This document shows, piece by piece, positions 11,525 to 21,674 of a stretch of DNA of 64,000 nucleotides (its first letter is position 1; every line of letters starts with the position of its first letter). A model generated the notes under the pieces. That model had not been told where the DNA came from, ran no database searches, and was given only the letters and a program-made list of their open reading frames with translations. The DNA lies in contig JAUCEF010000005.1 in assembly GCA_033558025.1 (NCBI GenBank), positions 2,046,001 to 2,110,000 of the forward strand. The letters run 5' to 3'. The stretch comes from Phytophthora sp. 'mugwort' (Eukaryota > Oomycota > Peronosporomycetes > Peronosporales > Peronosporaceae). The translations under genes and the position numbers were made by a program.

Positions 11525-12588
11525 TTAAATGTTAGACAGCACGACCCACCAGAGCGTGAAGCAGATGCAGCCGGCGATCACCAGCGCGAGAATGGTGTTG
11601 TTACGCATCTTCTTGCGGCGGATCTGCTCCACGAGCGTGTTGATGCCGGCAAAGGAGCTTCCCAGCGTCGCAACCTTGCCATGCGACGCCGTGAACTGGC
11701 GGCGCTGATTCTCTAGCGCGTTCTTCGTTGCCATTGCCTGTTCGATGATGCTGCTGGTCATGGAGCGCGAAGAGTCCACTGCGCGGCGCTCGTTCAGCAA
11801 CGAGTCCATCTCGGCATCATTCGAGTGCCCATTGTGTGCTCTGCAGTCGTTACGTACGAGCAATCACATGAAAAAAAAATCGTATCAGACAGCAGTTCAA
11901 TGGTGTTACACTCAGCGATTGTTGTAGTCATGCAACGACAACTTTATCTTGCACCTGTTGCCGAACAGCTTCTGCGCGTCACGCTTCTCCTGCAGAGCGC
12001 TCTGTATAGCAGCCAAGCACACATTCGAAGAGCCAGATGAAGTTAGCAACGCCATACACGCGTGATCCGAGCAGCACCATTGGCCACCCTCTTACCATCG
12101 AACGGCGGAACTCCGTGTTAAAGTCGAAATACAGCTCACGGTAGCGCTGCAGCATGGCGTCTTGTGACTTCACCGACGTCTTGTTCACCACTACACTCAT
12201 TTCGTCGATTATATCGGACAGCTGCGCGTACATACAGCAAGAAACAGACAGATCCACTCGTCGTCAGCACCTCCCTCATTGCCTTCTTTATGCCAATGCA
12301 CCTACGGTGGCCAGCGCGTTCTCGATATCAACTGCTATCTCCCTCTCATCCGCAGTTTCCTGTGGCGGATTCTCTGCAGCACGCAACAATAAAGCATCAG
12401 CCCCGTGATTCTCTTCGATTGTCCCCTTCTTTCTCTCTATTCGCACCGTCGTCATACGCCGCGACCGCACTACGCGCCTGTGTTCTGCTAATGGCTGTGT
12501 AGGCCGAGATCTTGTCCTCCAGTGTGTGCTCCGCCGCCCGCGCGCTACTGCGCAGGTCCTCCCACGAGCGCGTCGGCGTCTGCATCAT
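11525..12588 (-). CDS. GOSR1: Golgi SNARE GOSR1 / GS28 (Qb-SNARE)
   Basis: A membrane-fusion protein of the cis/medial Golgi, working in ER-to-Golgi and intra-Golgi transport. Five exons: 12588-12447, 12373-12306, 12221-12096, 12001-11955 and 11840-11525. The GT-AG sites and phases agree and give about 232 residues, against ~250 in animals. SWEDLRSSARAAE is the typical GS28 N-terminus. The Habc part includes LQRYRELYFDFNTEFRRSM. The linker has QEKRDAQKLFGNR. The SNARE motif contains EQAMATKNALENQRRQF with the Qb zero-layer Gln in ENQRR, and GINTLVEQIRRKK leads into one C-terminal membrane anchor (about 20 hydrophobic residues). An upstream in-frame ATG at 12639 is possible, but the ATG pair at 12588/12585 fits the family better. 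It is divergent from the HEATR5 gene. Confidence 0.9.
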
Positions 12589-12710
12589 CGTGGCGCTTCT
12601 TCGTCCTAAATTAACACTTTTGGATGAAGCTTCACGCATTCTCGCATCCTATTGGCCAAAAACAATTTCAGCACACGCGTCTTGTGTCAAACAGAAAAGG
12701 GAAAGCCAAG
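12589..12710. promoter_or_regulatory. Short divergent promoter, GOSR1 / HEATR5
   Basis: Only 122 bp separate the two start codons, so both genes must share promoter DNA. It contains ATTGGCCAAA at 12651-12660 (a CCAAT box readable on both strands) and TTCACGCATTCTCGC near 12631, loosely like an oomycete initiator. Both genes work in Golgi/endosome traffic, so co-expression is plausible. Confidence 0.5.
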
Positions 12711-15700
12711 ATGAAGGGCGCGGCGCGGCGGCTGGCGGCCGCGGTGGAGGCCATGCGCACCGGTGGAGGCTCCTCTGCGGAGCAGCAGGCGCAGCAGAAG
12801 GAGATGGTGCAGGCCCTGATAGTGCTTCATCGTCTGTGGAAGCCAGAGCTGCTGATGAACCCCACGCCGCCCAAGAAGCGGAGCGGCAAGAGTAACGCGG
12901 CGCTTTTCCAGCTGCTGCTGGCCACACTTATCGTGTACAGCGGCGGTCACACCGGCAGCTCCAGTGCGGGCGTAGCCGGCGGCGGTGCGGGTGCCATAGG
13001 CGTGTCACTGTCGTCATCCAGCGCCCCCACGTCCGAGTGCATGCACCGCCTCGTATGCGACTTGCTGGTGCGCTCCTTTGATTTCTCCATCGTGGCGAGC
13101 ATTAACGAGACGTTTTTTGCCAAGAACACGTCGCTGTATGTCAAGGTGTCGCTAGTCATGGTGGTCTGTCGCCTCCCGCTGCAGGAGGCGCTGCAATTCC
13201 TGCCTGATGCGGTGGCGCTGGCCAACAAGAGCATCCGCGCGGCGGACTACTACATGAAGGTGTGCCTGATTGAGAGTATGGTTCATGTTCTAGAAGGGGA
13301 CTCGAGGAGATTGATTCCGTTTCATACAGAGGCAGTGAAGATCGTGAGCAAAACCTTCCAGGATAAGGTACCAGAAGTAAGGATTGCTGCTGCGCGGTTA
13401 CTGCAGGTGGTGGCGGAGCGGACGTCGGTGTCGACGGCGTCAACAAGTTATGGGACTGGTGGATCTGGAGGAAGTCAAGGAGGTGGTAGTGGCAATGGTA
13501 ATGTTAGTGGAGCTGGTAACACGAGCGGATCGGCAGCTGGAACAAGTTCTGGAGGCAGCAGCGCGAGTGTACATGGTGTTTCACTCGATGCGATCTTACA
13601 AATCACCGCGAAAGGGATGGACGATGCTGCACCAGAAGCAAGGAGAGCGTTCTCTGTGGTCGTAGGTGCTGTTCTCGCCAAGTACGCGACGTCGTCGTCG
13701 GGAGATGCAGAAGTACAGACAGGCGGTGAACACAATGGAGCGAGTGCTGCTTCGTCGAGGAACATCGATGAGGACACTGGTGGACGGAGCTCGATTGATC
13801 ATGGCACCCCTCCAGCTAGTGGAAGCGGGAAACCCAAGACGGGTTTCAAGCTACACGTTCCTGGAATGACATCACTTAACTTACCGGCGTCGTTATCTCG
13901 TCGGAAAGCAGCTACAGTCAATTTCTCCACCATCGCAAACGTGGTTCTTTATTTCAAGGACATGGTGACCAGCAAATATCTATCGACTAATCCGAACCAG
14001 AGTCACGGCGGCATCCTGGCCTCGTTCTCCATTGCTCTGTGCAGCATGTTCGAGCGCCTTCCCCCTGACTCCATCGCTGAGTCACAGCTTCGTGAGGTCT
14101 TGGATGCTCTACTTGCTATCCTTGATCATCCATTCGCTCTTGGCGATTTGACCCGAGCGCGTAATGCTGTGGGTTTCGTGCTGCGTTATGGCCTCAATGG
14201 GTGTTTAACAGAGCGACAGCAAGAGGTTTTGCTAGGCGCGTATTTACACAGACTAAAAGATGAGACTCAAGCATCCGAGCCGAACCATCACAAAATACTG
14301 TCGACATTAGTGGAGATGAGCCATCTGTTCCACTCGATGGGCGAGGCTTGTGTCACTTATGCGCGAGCTGCCAGTGACGTACTCCAAGGGCTGATTTGCC
14401 ATGAAAAACAAAGTGTTCGCTTCCAAGCTGCTGTCGCACTGGCTTCTCTTGTCACTGCAATCCCATATCGACTTAAGAGTGTGTTGACGGGCTGTCTTCA
14501 GGGCCTTCGGGATACTGCCGAGTACCTGATGCGTGGAGGCTCAGATGTTGAAGCGAGAAGCTCGGATTTAGCTGAAAAGAGAGAAGAAGGTCCCGATGAA
14601 GGCACCGACATGCAAAGCAAGACCCATCTGTACGCGATTCAGGGTCGATCTGCCGCAATTGCTCATATCCTTCGTGCTATTAAGCTTGATGCCAAAGGAG
14701 GATTATCTCAAACAATTATGGATGATATCTATGCCATTTCAGAGGAACTTGTCGAGAGTCAGTTCCTTAACGAATGTGCCGATAGTATCTGGCTCACCTG
14801 CACGCGTGCTGGTTGGACACTAGTGGGAAGTCTTGTGGCTATGAATGACGAGCAGTGGATTAAGGCCAATTTGGAAAAACTGCTGAATCTGTGGCTGAAA
14901 TCCAGTGTACTACACAGTCGCGAATCATCTCTCGAGCTCCTGCGCATTGAAGCGGCTGTCATTGCTCTGAACAGCTTTTTACTCAATTGGCAAAGTACCA
15001 GCGTAGACTGTAACGACGATGTTAGTATTCTTGCGAGTCACGTGCTGCACGTCTACTTGACGGCCTCACAGGATACCCTGGGCAACCCACTCAAGCGTCG
15101 CGGCCAAATTGCTCGGTACCGTTTAATTGGATGGATCATCAATTGTTTCACAATGCTGCCACCAATTTACAGTGATTCGTACATCGTGCTGTTGGATCTG
15201 ATTGCCGAATTCACGACAGCTCAGGCGTTGACCAGCCTCCGACATTCCTCACTAGTACCGGCAAAGTCCACATACTTTCAAAGTGTGCTCTCTACGGCAG
15301 ACAACACGCTCGCCGTCATAACCCTCTCACGGCTGGAACCAGGAGATTATCCATCCCCGCTATACCCAAGAGAGTTGAATCATGTGCTTGGTTTACAGCA
15401 AAGGGAAAATGCGTTAACGGATACCGAACTCGAGGTGCAATATCTCGACACATTTTGGCGCTCGATGGCTGAAAAAGAAGCTGTGGATGGTGTGACCAAG
15501 CGAGCGAGTTGTAGTCCGTTTACGTACGTTCGGCTTGTGGACGCCAGCGTGCTTCTGTTTGGTCGACTTTTCCACTTCATACCGGAAGATTTACAACTGC
15601 GATGTCTTCAGCACTACGCAGGAGCTCTGTCAGATGTCCGAGCTGATTGTGAAGTCAATGTGTGTTCGCTACTGTTTGCTGTGATTGCAGAAGCGAGACG

Positions 15701-18700
15701 TCTTGAAAAGTCTGGCGCCACACCAAGTTTTTCAGCTTCGCTCTCTGCCACGTCATGGCCTCTTCAAATGCAAACCATGTTGTGTGAACTGATCTCGAGT
15801 GAGAATGCAGAAGTTCGTCGTGGTGCTGGCGAGGCACTTGGAACGCTGGCGCTGATTCTAGGGGAAGACCATTGCAAAGGACTCATTATTGAGTTGGAAA
15901 AGCGTTTGGTGGTGGATAAGCTCTCGCAGGGAGCCTCTAACGCCACTTTTGGCTCCAATGCTGACCTGGACGTCTCTATTCTGTCAGCTGGCGCAGCTTT
16001 TGCATTGGCGTGCATTAAGCGTGTTTGTGGATCACGCATTTCCATTGATACTGGTCTCATTTTCCGGTTTGCAGGGGAATGTTCTCAACCTCTGCGTACG
16101 TGGATCTTACATGCGTGGGGCATTATTCTGGAATCTGTCAGTTCTACAGGAGGTGACTATGAGCAATTTGTGAGCTCGACGTTTTCTCTTATGGAGGTTC
16201 ATGTGCTAGCAGGTTTTGTCTACTCAAAGATCAACAAGCGAGGGCTACGGTGGCAAATTAGCACAAAAGTAGCGCTTGGGCGGATTATTAACGATATGGT
16301 GGCAACGCTTGGCCCAGAGCTTGGTGGTTCGAGTGATCGGTTGAACGAATTCTACTCTTACTGGATGCTTCTTCGTCAGGATGGTGATGCCCGTGTCGAG
16401 CTGGAGTTCTTGAGGTTTCTGGAGCAAGTGGTCGTGTTTGCACCATCGCGCTTTCAATCTTTAGATTTAAAGTACATTTTGCGCATAATATCTGATACTG
16501 CGCTGCTGAACTCCGCAGCTTCATCGTCGCTGATAGCTCAACAGAACTCTGGATCTCCAATGTCGCCGCCATCGGGCCCCACTCCGTCTCTGGCTTCCTT
16601 GGGAAACGTTGGAGAGCCGTTCGAGCAAAGCGGCTTTGTGAACGTTGGTGTCTATACAAATGGCTGGAGTCGGAGTATCCTTCAAAATGTCGGTTTGTCC
16701 TGCATTCGCACGCTAGTGGAAAGGGACCCGACATTAATTCGTCGCCAGAACCTATTTTGTCTGTTGTTTTCGGCACTCCATGTGGAGTACAACGAGCTCA
16801 TGTGGGTTTATCTGCCTGGGCTACACGGCATGTGGGACGTGCTCTCTTTTGGAGTTACTGATACGTCAACCATTCAGCGGAACAGTATTAGTGTATTGCA
16901 GAGCACAGCACTGGCGCTATTGGATGTTGAAGGCCGAGATCACGAAGGCGCCGAGCCGTGTCTGTGGGCTCTGTTGTGTCGTAGTATTGCTATTGGTGAA
17001 TCAGCAAGCACTTTCGCGAATGCGAAAGAGCTCATGATGAGTCCGAAAGGGTTGAACACCGGTATCCAAGTAGCAGTAAACGTCGACATTTCAGGGGATG
17101 ACGGAGCATCGTCGTGGTCACCAAATCGAGCTCTGGATATGCCCAAGACCGACGCAAACTCGTTGGCATCTGCGGCTATTGCCGCTCAAGTGAGTACGTG
17201 GCGAACTACGAGGGCAAGTGTCGGTGACCTCATTGCGTTGATGCCACCACTTTCACGTCAAGTGCGCCACTTCGCGGTGGAATGCGTGCTGCGTGTGTTT
17301 GAGCTGATGGCGTCGATCCCTCCAATGACAGTTGGCGTATGTCAGAACAAGCAACTTCACTTTGATCTCACAGCGGCACGACGCTATTTCTTCGAGATGC
17401 TCTCCGCTGAGGCCGCGCTTTCAGTGTCCGCTGACTCACCCCTCGGGAATTTCTTGTGTCTGTATTTGGACGAGTTTGTCACCCTTGCGTGCCATGTCAC
17501 GACGACTTCAGCTGAAGGAGACGAGCTTTTAATGTTCCAGTGCGTGGGTCTTCGTCTGCTGAATATATTGGTGAAAAATTTTGCGTCTGCGCGTGATCCG
17601 GAAGTCGCAACGGGTGATGCTTACCTGTTGGATCCGTACCGTGCCCAGCTTTCGTCTGCTATCCGACACGCTCTGAAGCAGGTGCAAGTGGAGTCTTCGC
17701 TGTTAACTGCGAGCCTGGAAAAGGATACAAGTGAGGAAAAGTACTTTTACGCGCCACTCCTTCTCGAGGCCCATGGCATTGCAGGAGCTTGTGTCTCAGC
17801 TCATCTCATTCAAGATAAAGTGGGATTGGGACGCATCCTAAGAGCAATTGTAACCCCAGACTACGGACACGCGCATTTTATCGGAGATGAACTCACTCGT
17901 ACTTCACTTTCGCTTGCCAACTTGGCGTCTGTGGGAGAATTGTTAGCGTCAAGTATCACGGAAGCTATCGCTCAAAAGGATGCGCATGACGATGAACGCC
18001 GAGCTGTTGCGATGTCCCCGCTGGTGAAGGCGATGACAAGTGCCTTGTCGGAATCCACCGAGTATTTGTTCAAATGCTGGCTCGATTCGACCTTTGCGTA
18101 CGGCGTTGCAATGCAAGGTTGTGCCCAGTGGGCGCAGTTGGATACAGCTTTACTAAGTGACGAGGTGATGCTCATGCCAGCATTGCAAATGCCACTCCCA
18201 TTAATTGGTGCTGCTGCAAATGCTTCCGCAGGTGTTTTGTCAACCATCAAGGCACTGCGCACGCTTTACAAGCGATACTGGCCAAAGGTTGTCCTTGCAA
18301 TGGCAACACTGGAAGTTTACTTGCCAAAGTCGGTTTCTTTGTTCAATACCTCAGAAGGGAATATTCCGAAGTGGTCGTCGGTCTTGCTGTCCAGTGCGAT
18401 CTTCCATGTTAATTCAAACGCTCGCGATCGAATGGAAGACGAAGGGGAACTTCCGGCCGTTCTCCGTAGTATTCCTTTACTATTAAGGACTTTAGTGGAA
18501 CATCGACAGAACCAAGGTGGTTCGTCGTCTAGCAACTTCCCAGTGCTCCTGACAAGTGCATTAAAGACGCTCATGCTTGCAAGTAAACGATGTTCAGGTG
18601 CTGCTCAAATTGAAGCTCTGAAGGCATTGTTCTCATGCTTATCGCGCGAGAATGTAGCGTTTGCTCGCGAGATGTGTCACTCTGGAGAGGATGGAAAACA

Positions 18701-19910
18701 ACACTGTGCTATCCTGTTTAACACCGTAGTGCAGGCCGGATTGTGCCCGACCGAGGTTGTTTGCCAGCTTTGTGACGCGACCGAACAGACTAGACATGCT
18801 CGAGCAGTGAGCATTGGAAGCAGAACGACGGCATCCCGCCGCAGCTCCGTTGCGAATGTCGAGGACACCAAGCACATGACTGAAATTGTACAATTTGCTA
18901 CAGCTGGGATTGTGCTTTTGCACACGACTGAAGAAGCGCGACATGGGGTGGTGCGCTCGGTGGCTATGGTGCAGCAAGCAATTTGTTCTGTTGCTGGTGG
19001 CTACCATTCTTCCTCAGTAAAGGACGCTATGGTGACACTTAATCGTGCTTCCAACGAGTCGGTGCTAGGACTAGCACGAACACTTGAAGCAAATGGTGAT
19101 ACAGTTGATGGAGTTTTAGCTCAAATCAAGCCCAGTATACGCAGTTGCTTCGAGTTCCTCGCGGAATGGCTCAAGGTAGACATCCACTCTGCGCCAGGGT
19201 TTTCGATGCAGATCGTGGCAAATTATGCTGTGAGTTTTCCAACGTGCCTTCAAAATGACGCAGAACGTTTCCATGCGGAGGTAGCAGAAACAACTTCGTT
19301 AATGTTGGAGGAGCATCCTACAACTGGAGATGGAGACGAGATTGCTAACAAGCAGCAACACGCTGCTGCTAGTGCAGAACTTCTGCGAGGTTTGTACGCA
19401 GTTGTGAAAAAGCTCATCGACGTGCACGAAACTCCAACTGTGAACCGGTATCTCGTGGCGCTCGGTCCTTCTCTCGTAGCGATTGTTGGAGCAACTAATG
19501 GCTACCTAGAGACGGCTGCTGAGCTCGCGGAGTTGGATGAAGCAGAGAAGCTTCTCCGCATCCTGACGACCCAGCTGAACGACCGGCATGGCTCTGCGTT
19601 TGTACACATGCTGCTCCCGAGACTTGCGACTGTACTCAGCCACCCGGCCGAGTTAGCTGAAGACAAAGCGATCCCTGCGCAAGTTCCCGTTATCCTGGCG
19701 CGACTGCTTCTGTGCTTTGCACAGACGCACGCTGATGCATTAAAAAAAGCTGTGATGGCCATGACCCCCGCGTTGCGCGGTGTGCTGGAATCTGCGCTGC
19801 GTCTTGCTCTCACGGGCTCAGTTCCAGCTGCTGGAGCAAGCGCACCGACGTCATTTCGGCAGGGTACCAGTCCTGCTGCCGTTAAGCTCGACCTAAGTCG
19901 ATACAACTAA
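12711..19910 (+). CDS. HEATR5 / Laa1-like giant HEAT-repeat protein
   Basis: A single uninterrupted frame of about 2,399 residues, slightly longer than animal HEATR5A/B (~2,050) and yeast Laa1 (~2,010). The family binds the AP-1 clathrin adaptor and helps it act at the trans-Golgi network and endosomes. The whole protein is alpha-solenoid: successive helix pairs such as AFSVVVGAVLAKYA, QAAVALASLVTAIP and AGEALGTLALILGED fit HEAT repeats. There is no membrane segment. A Gly/Ser-rich insert at roughly residues 250-290, and Ser-rich stretches near residues 330-385 and 1285-1310, interrupt the solenoid and probably form loops. I chose the ATG at 12711 (GCCAAGATG) over the in-frame ATG at 12624, whose extra 29 residues look non-conserved and would overlap the divergent promoter. 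Family assignment is by overall architecture. Confidence 0.8.
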   Translation: MKGAARRLAAAVEAMRTGGGSSAEQQAQQKEMVQALIVLHRLWKPELLMNPTPPKKRSGKSNAALFQLLLATLIVYSGGHTGSSSAGVAGGGAGAIGVSLSSSSAPTSECMHRLVCDLLVRSFDFSIVASINETFFAKNTSLYVKVSLVMVVCRLPLQEALQFLPDAVALANKSIRAADYYMKVCLIESMVHVLEGDSRRLIPFHTEAVKIVSKTFQDKVPEVRIAAARLLQVVAERTSVSTASTSYGTGGSGGSQGGGSGNGNVSGAGNTSGSAAGTSSGGSSASVHGVSLDAILQITAKGMDDAAPEARRAFSVVVGAVLAKYATSSSGDAEVQTGGEHNGASAASSRNIDEDTGGRSSIDHGTPPASGSGKPKTGFKLHVPGMTSLNLPASLSRRKAATVNFSTIANVVLYFKDMVTSKYLSTNPNQSHGGILASFSIALCSMFERLPPDSIAESQLREVLDALLAILDHPFALGDLTRARNAVGFVLRYGLNGCLTERQQEVLLGAYLHRLKDETQASEPNHHKILSTLVEMSHLFHSMGEACVTYARAASDVLQGLICHEKQSVRFQAAVALASLVTAIPYRLKSVLTGCLQGLRDTAEYLMRGGSDVEARSSDLAEKREEGPDEGTDMQSKTHLYAIQGRSAAIAHILRAIKLDAKGGLSQTIMDDIYAISEELVESQFLNECADSIWLTCTRAGWTLVGSLVAMNDEQWIKANLEKLLNLWLKSSVLHSRESSLELLRIEAAVIALNSFLLNWQSTSVDCNDDVSILASHVLHVYLTASQDTLGNPLKRRGQIARYRLIGWIINCFTMLPPIYSDSYIVLLDLIAEFTTAQALTSLRHSSLVPAKSTYFQSVLSTADNTLAVITLSRLEPGDYPSPLYPRELNHVLGLQQRENALTDTELEVQYLDTFWRSMAEKEAVDGVTKRASCSPFTYVRLVDASVLLFGRLFHFIPEDLQLRCLQHYAGALSDVRADCEVNVCSLLFAVIAEARRLEKSGATPSFSASLSATSWPLQMQTMLCELISSENAEVRRGAGEALGTLALILGEDHCKGLIIELEKRLVVDKLSQGASNATFGSNADLDVSILSAGAAFALACIKRVCGSRISIDTGLIFRFAGECSQPLRTWILHAWGIILESVSSTGGDYEQFVSSTFSLMEVHVLAGFVYSKINKRGLRWQISTKVALGRIINDMVATLGPELGGSSDRLNEFYSYWMLLRQDGDARVELEFLRFLEQVVVFAPSRFQSLDLKYILRIISDTALLNSAASSSLIAQQNSGSPMSPPSGPTPSLASLGNVGEPFEQSGFVNVGVYTNGWSRSILQNVGLSCIRTLVERDPTLIRRQNLFCLLFSALHVEYNELMWVYLPGLHGMWDVLSFGVTDTSTIQRNSISVLQSTALALLDVEGRDHEGAEPCLWALLCRSIAIGESASTFANAKELMMSPKGLNTGIQVAVNVDISGDDGASSWSPNRALDMPKTDANSLASAAIAAQVSTWRTTRASVGDLIALMPPLSRQVRHFAVECVLRVFELMASIPPMTVGVCQNKQLHFDLTAARRYFFEMLSAEAALSVSADSPLGNFLCLYLDEFVTLACHVTTTSAEGDELLMFQCVGLRLLNILVKNFASARDPEVATGDAYLLDPYRAQLSSAIRHALKQVQVESSLLTASLEKDTSEEKYFYAPLLLEAHGIAGACVSAHLIQDKVGLGRILRAIVTPDYGHAHFIGDELTRTSLSLANLASVGELLASSITEAIAQKDAHDDERRAVAMSPLVKAMTSALSESTEYLFKCWLDSTFAYGVAMQGCAQWAQLDTALLSDEVMLMPALQMPLPLIGAAANASAGVLSTIKALRTLYKRYWPKVVLAMATLEVYLPKSVSLFNTSEGNIPKWSSVLLSSAIFHVNSNARDRMEDEGELPAVLRSIPLLLRTLVEHRQNQGGSSSSNFPVLLTSALKTLMLASKRCSGAAQIEALKALFSCLSRENVAFAREMCHSGEDGKQHCAILFNTVVQAGLCPTEVVCQLCDATEQTRHARAVSIGSRTTASRRSSVANVEDTKHMTEIVQFATAGIVLLHTTEEARHGVVRSVAMVQQAICSVAGGYHSSSVKDAMVTLNRASNESVLGLARTLEANGDTVDGVLAQIKPSIRSCFEFLAEWLKVDIHSAPGFSMQIVANYAVSFPTCLQNDAERFHAEVAETTSLMLEEHPTTGDGDEIANKQQHAAASAELLRGLYAVVKKLIDVHETPTVNRYLVALGPSLVAIVGATNGYLETAAELAELDEAEKLLRILTTQLNDRHGSAFVHMLLPRLATVLSHPAELAEDKAIPAQVPVILARLLLCFAQTHADALKKAVMAMTPALRGVLESALRLALTGSVPAAGASAPTSFRQGTSPAAVKLDLSRYN

Positions 19911-20055
19911 GCTGTATGACGTCACAAACAGTACAGCTAAAATGATTGAATTACATATATTAGTACGTCTTGTTATGTGCGCTTAGGAGCACCCTTATCA
20001 TGTTCGGTATTGTATGCACGCATGTATGCAGAAGTATTTTAGGCTGTGATATGAC
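19911..20055. other. Tail-to-tail intergenic spacer
   Basis: A 145-bp gap between two convergent stop codons. It should hold both poly(A) sites and is AT-rich, but no further element is recognised. Confidence 0.5.
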
Positions 20056-21451
20056 TCATAACGTCGTCTCCGGACGTGAAGTCGTGACAACATCCTGCAC
20101 TGCCAATAGCTCCAACAGACTGAATAATACTGTGTGTACAAGACCCATACTGTAGAGCTGATGGACGAAAAAGAAGCGAGTTAGACGACACAATTTAGCC
20201 AGCAAATGACTTAGTTCGATAAAAGTAACTCACCTCTACGCCTCCGTCCAAGTCAAGAGCCACTTCCTGCATCTCGACTTGCTCGATCTCGTAAGTGGAC
20301 AGGTCAAACGGCAATGAATCCATGTAGAGTCGCTCTACCACCTCAATAAGCTCTAAACGCAACCAAAAACAAGACACGTTAACAATCTACCTCATCATGA
20401 CGCACATCCGAGTATGTCGCATACCTGGTACGTAGGTGGCCGGGCGATTTCCTCCAGGTCCGTCCTTCGACTGCTGAAAGAGTCGACGCAGCGTTACCCA
20501 AGGCACCGTCATTGTGTATGTGCGCACGATGTCCTCTTCTTTTGTTGCGCGGTACTTGAGCAGCAGCGGCGCTCGTGGCGGTTCTTGCGTAGCCACGGAA
20601 CTGTCGCGCGGATGCTCTCTCTCGTTGTCTCCCTCGTTGTTCACCTTACGTTGAACCCTCGATGGCCTTGATCCTTCAGCTAACAGACTAGCGACAACCC
20701 AGTTGCGTGCCAAGCGTTTGAGGTTCAACTGTTGGATATGCACGACATGAGTGCTAACCACGCATTGGAAACGGCGTTGCAGCCACGAACAGACCCAGCG
20801 CAGCAGCTCTTCGTCTCCTCTCAATAGCAACACCTGCTGTCTTTCACGTCCTTTACGCGGGGTGCGCTGCTCCTCCTCCGTTGGGAAGTACAGCACGAAG
20901 CCTCCCGTGCGCTCCGGACCGTCTCTCTGGGCCCCCAATGCTCCGGGCGCACGCGCTCCCGTCTTACTGCGTCGTCGGTCACGTTCCTCCCGGATCTGGA
21001 AGGCCACGAACGCGTCCGTGTTGCGGATGCTGACGCTGTATCCGAACTGCTGGCCGCACGCCCGCAGCGCCGCGGCGCGCAGCGTCTTGACCAGGTCGTG
21101 CGCGTACTCGCTGAGCCGCTCACGGTGGAAGTGGAAGAGCGGGGACGCGCAGTGGAAGACCCAGCGGCGGTCCAGCAGCACCTGCTCCATGCTCACGCGC
21201 TCGCGCTCGCGACGCGCAGCGGCCTCGCGTGGCGTCTCCTTGTCACTCTCGGCGTTGCTGCCACCGGGACCATCCTCAGGCGCGCGCGTGTACTGCGACG
21301 GGCGCATGGGCGAGCTGTAGGTCTCTCGAAGTTTCTTTTGCTGCGCGAGCGAGCTCCTGTTTGGTGGCGGCTCCAGGCGCGAGTTCTCCATGGGGGCGCA
21401 GAGCGGCGTCTCCACTTCTCGGGTGCTACCGGGGCAGCAAATTGTCATCAC
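20056..21451 (-). CDS. CENP-L-like inner-kinetochore protein
   Basis: Probable subunit of the constitutive centromere-associated network; CENP-L pairs with CENP-N and is related to yeast Iml3. Three exons: 21451-20425, 20352-20234 and 20157-20056, with GT-AG sites and consistent phases. The product has about 415 residues, against ~340 in animals; the excess is a disordered N-terminus. Family-like blocks appear in the right order: RRWVFHCASPLFHF (residues ~92-105), LRWVCSWLQRRFQCVVS then LNLKRLARNWV (mid protein), YTMTVPWVTLRRLFQ, ELIEVVERLYMDSLPFDLS across exon 2, and LVHTVLFSLLELLAVQDV at the C-terminus. The exon-3 stretch was found only by looking past the GTGAGT donor at 20233. The start could instead be the Met at 21391. 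Recognition is by pattern and needs a profile search. Confidence 0.7.
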
Positions 21452-21674
21452 GTTGTGGCGTAACGGTTTATGTGAGATGGAAGTTGGAACAAAGAACCAT
21501 CCTGATTGGTAAAATCCTGGTAAAATTTTGCATAATAAAGCACGAAAGTGGCCGCGATGGTCGACTCTGACGTCAGTGGGGCTCGAGGTCGATGGACCCC
21601 CTTCATGATCAGTATGGCGTCTGCGAGGCCACTCGCTACACTTCCCTGAATGACTGGACTACACATGTATGAGC
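21452..21674. promoter_or_regulatory. Upstream region of the CENP-L-like gene
   Basis: A 223-bp gap between the Qc-SNARE stop and the CENP-L-like start, both minus strand. An ATTGG box lies at 21505-21509, about 55 bp upstream of the start. The AT-rich stretch around it is the likely core promoter. Confidence 0.4.

Noticed and set aside
16288..16776. A 162-codon minus-strand ORF inside the HEATR5 gene
   Set aside because: No recognisable motif; it lies wholly antisense to an intact 2,399-residue protein.
20751..21320. A 189-codon plus-strand ORF
   Set aside because: Antisense shadow of the CENP-L-like exon 1; Ser/Arg-rich only because of complementarity to Arg/Glu codons.
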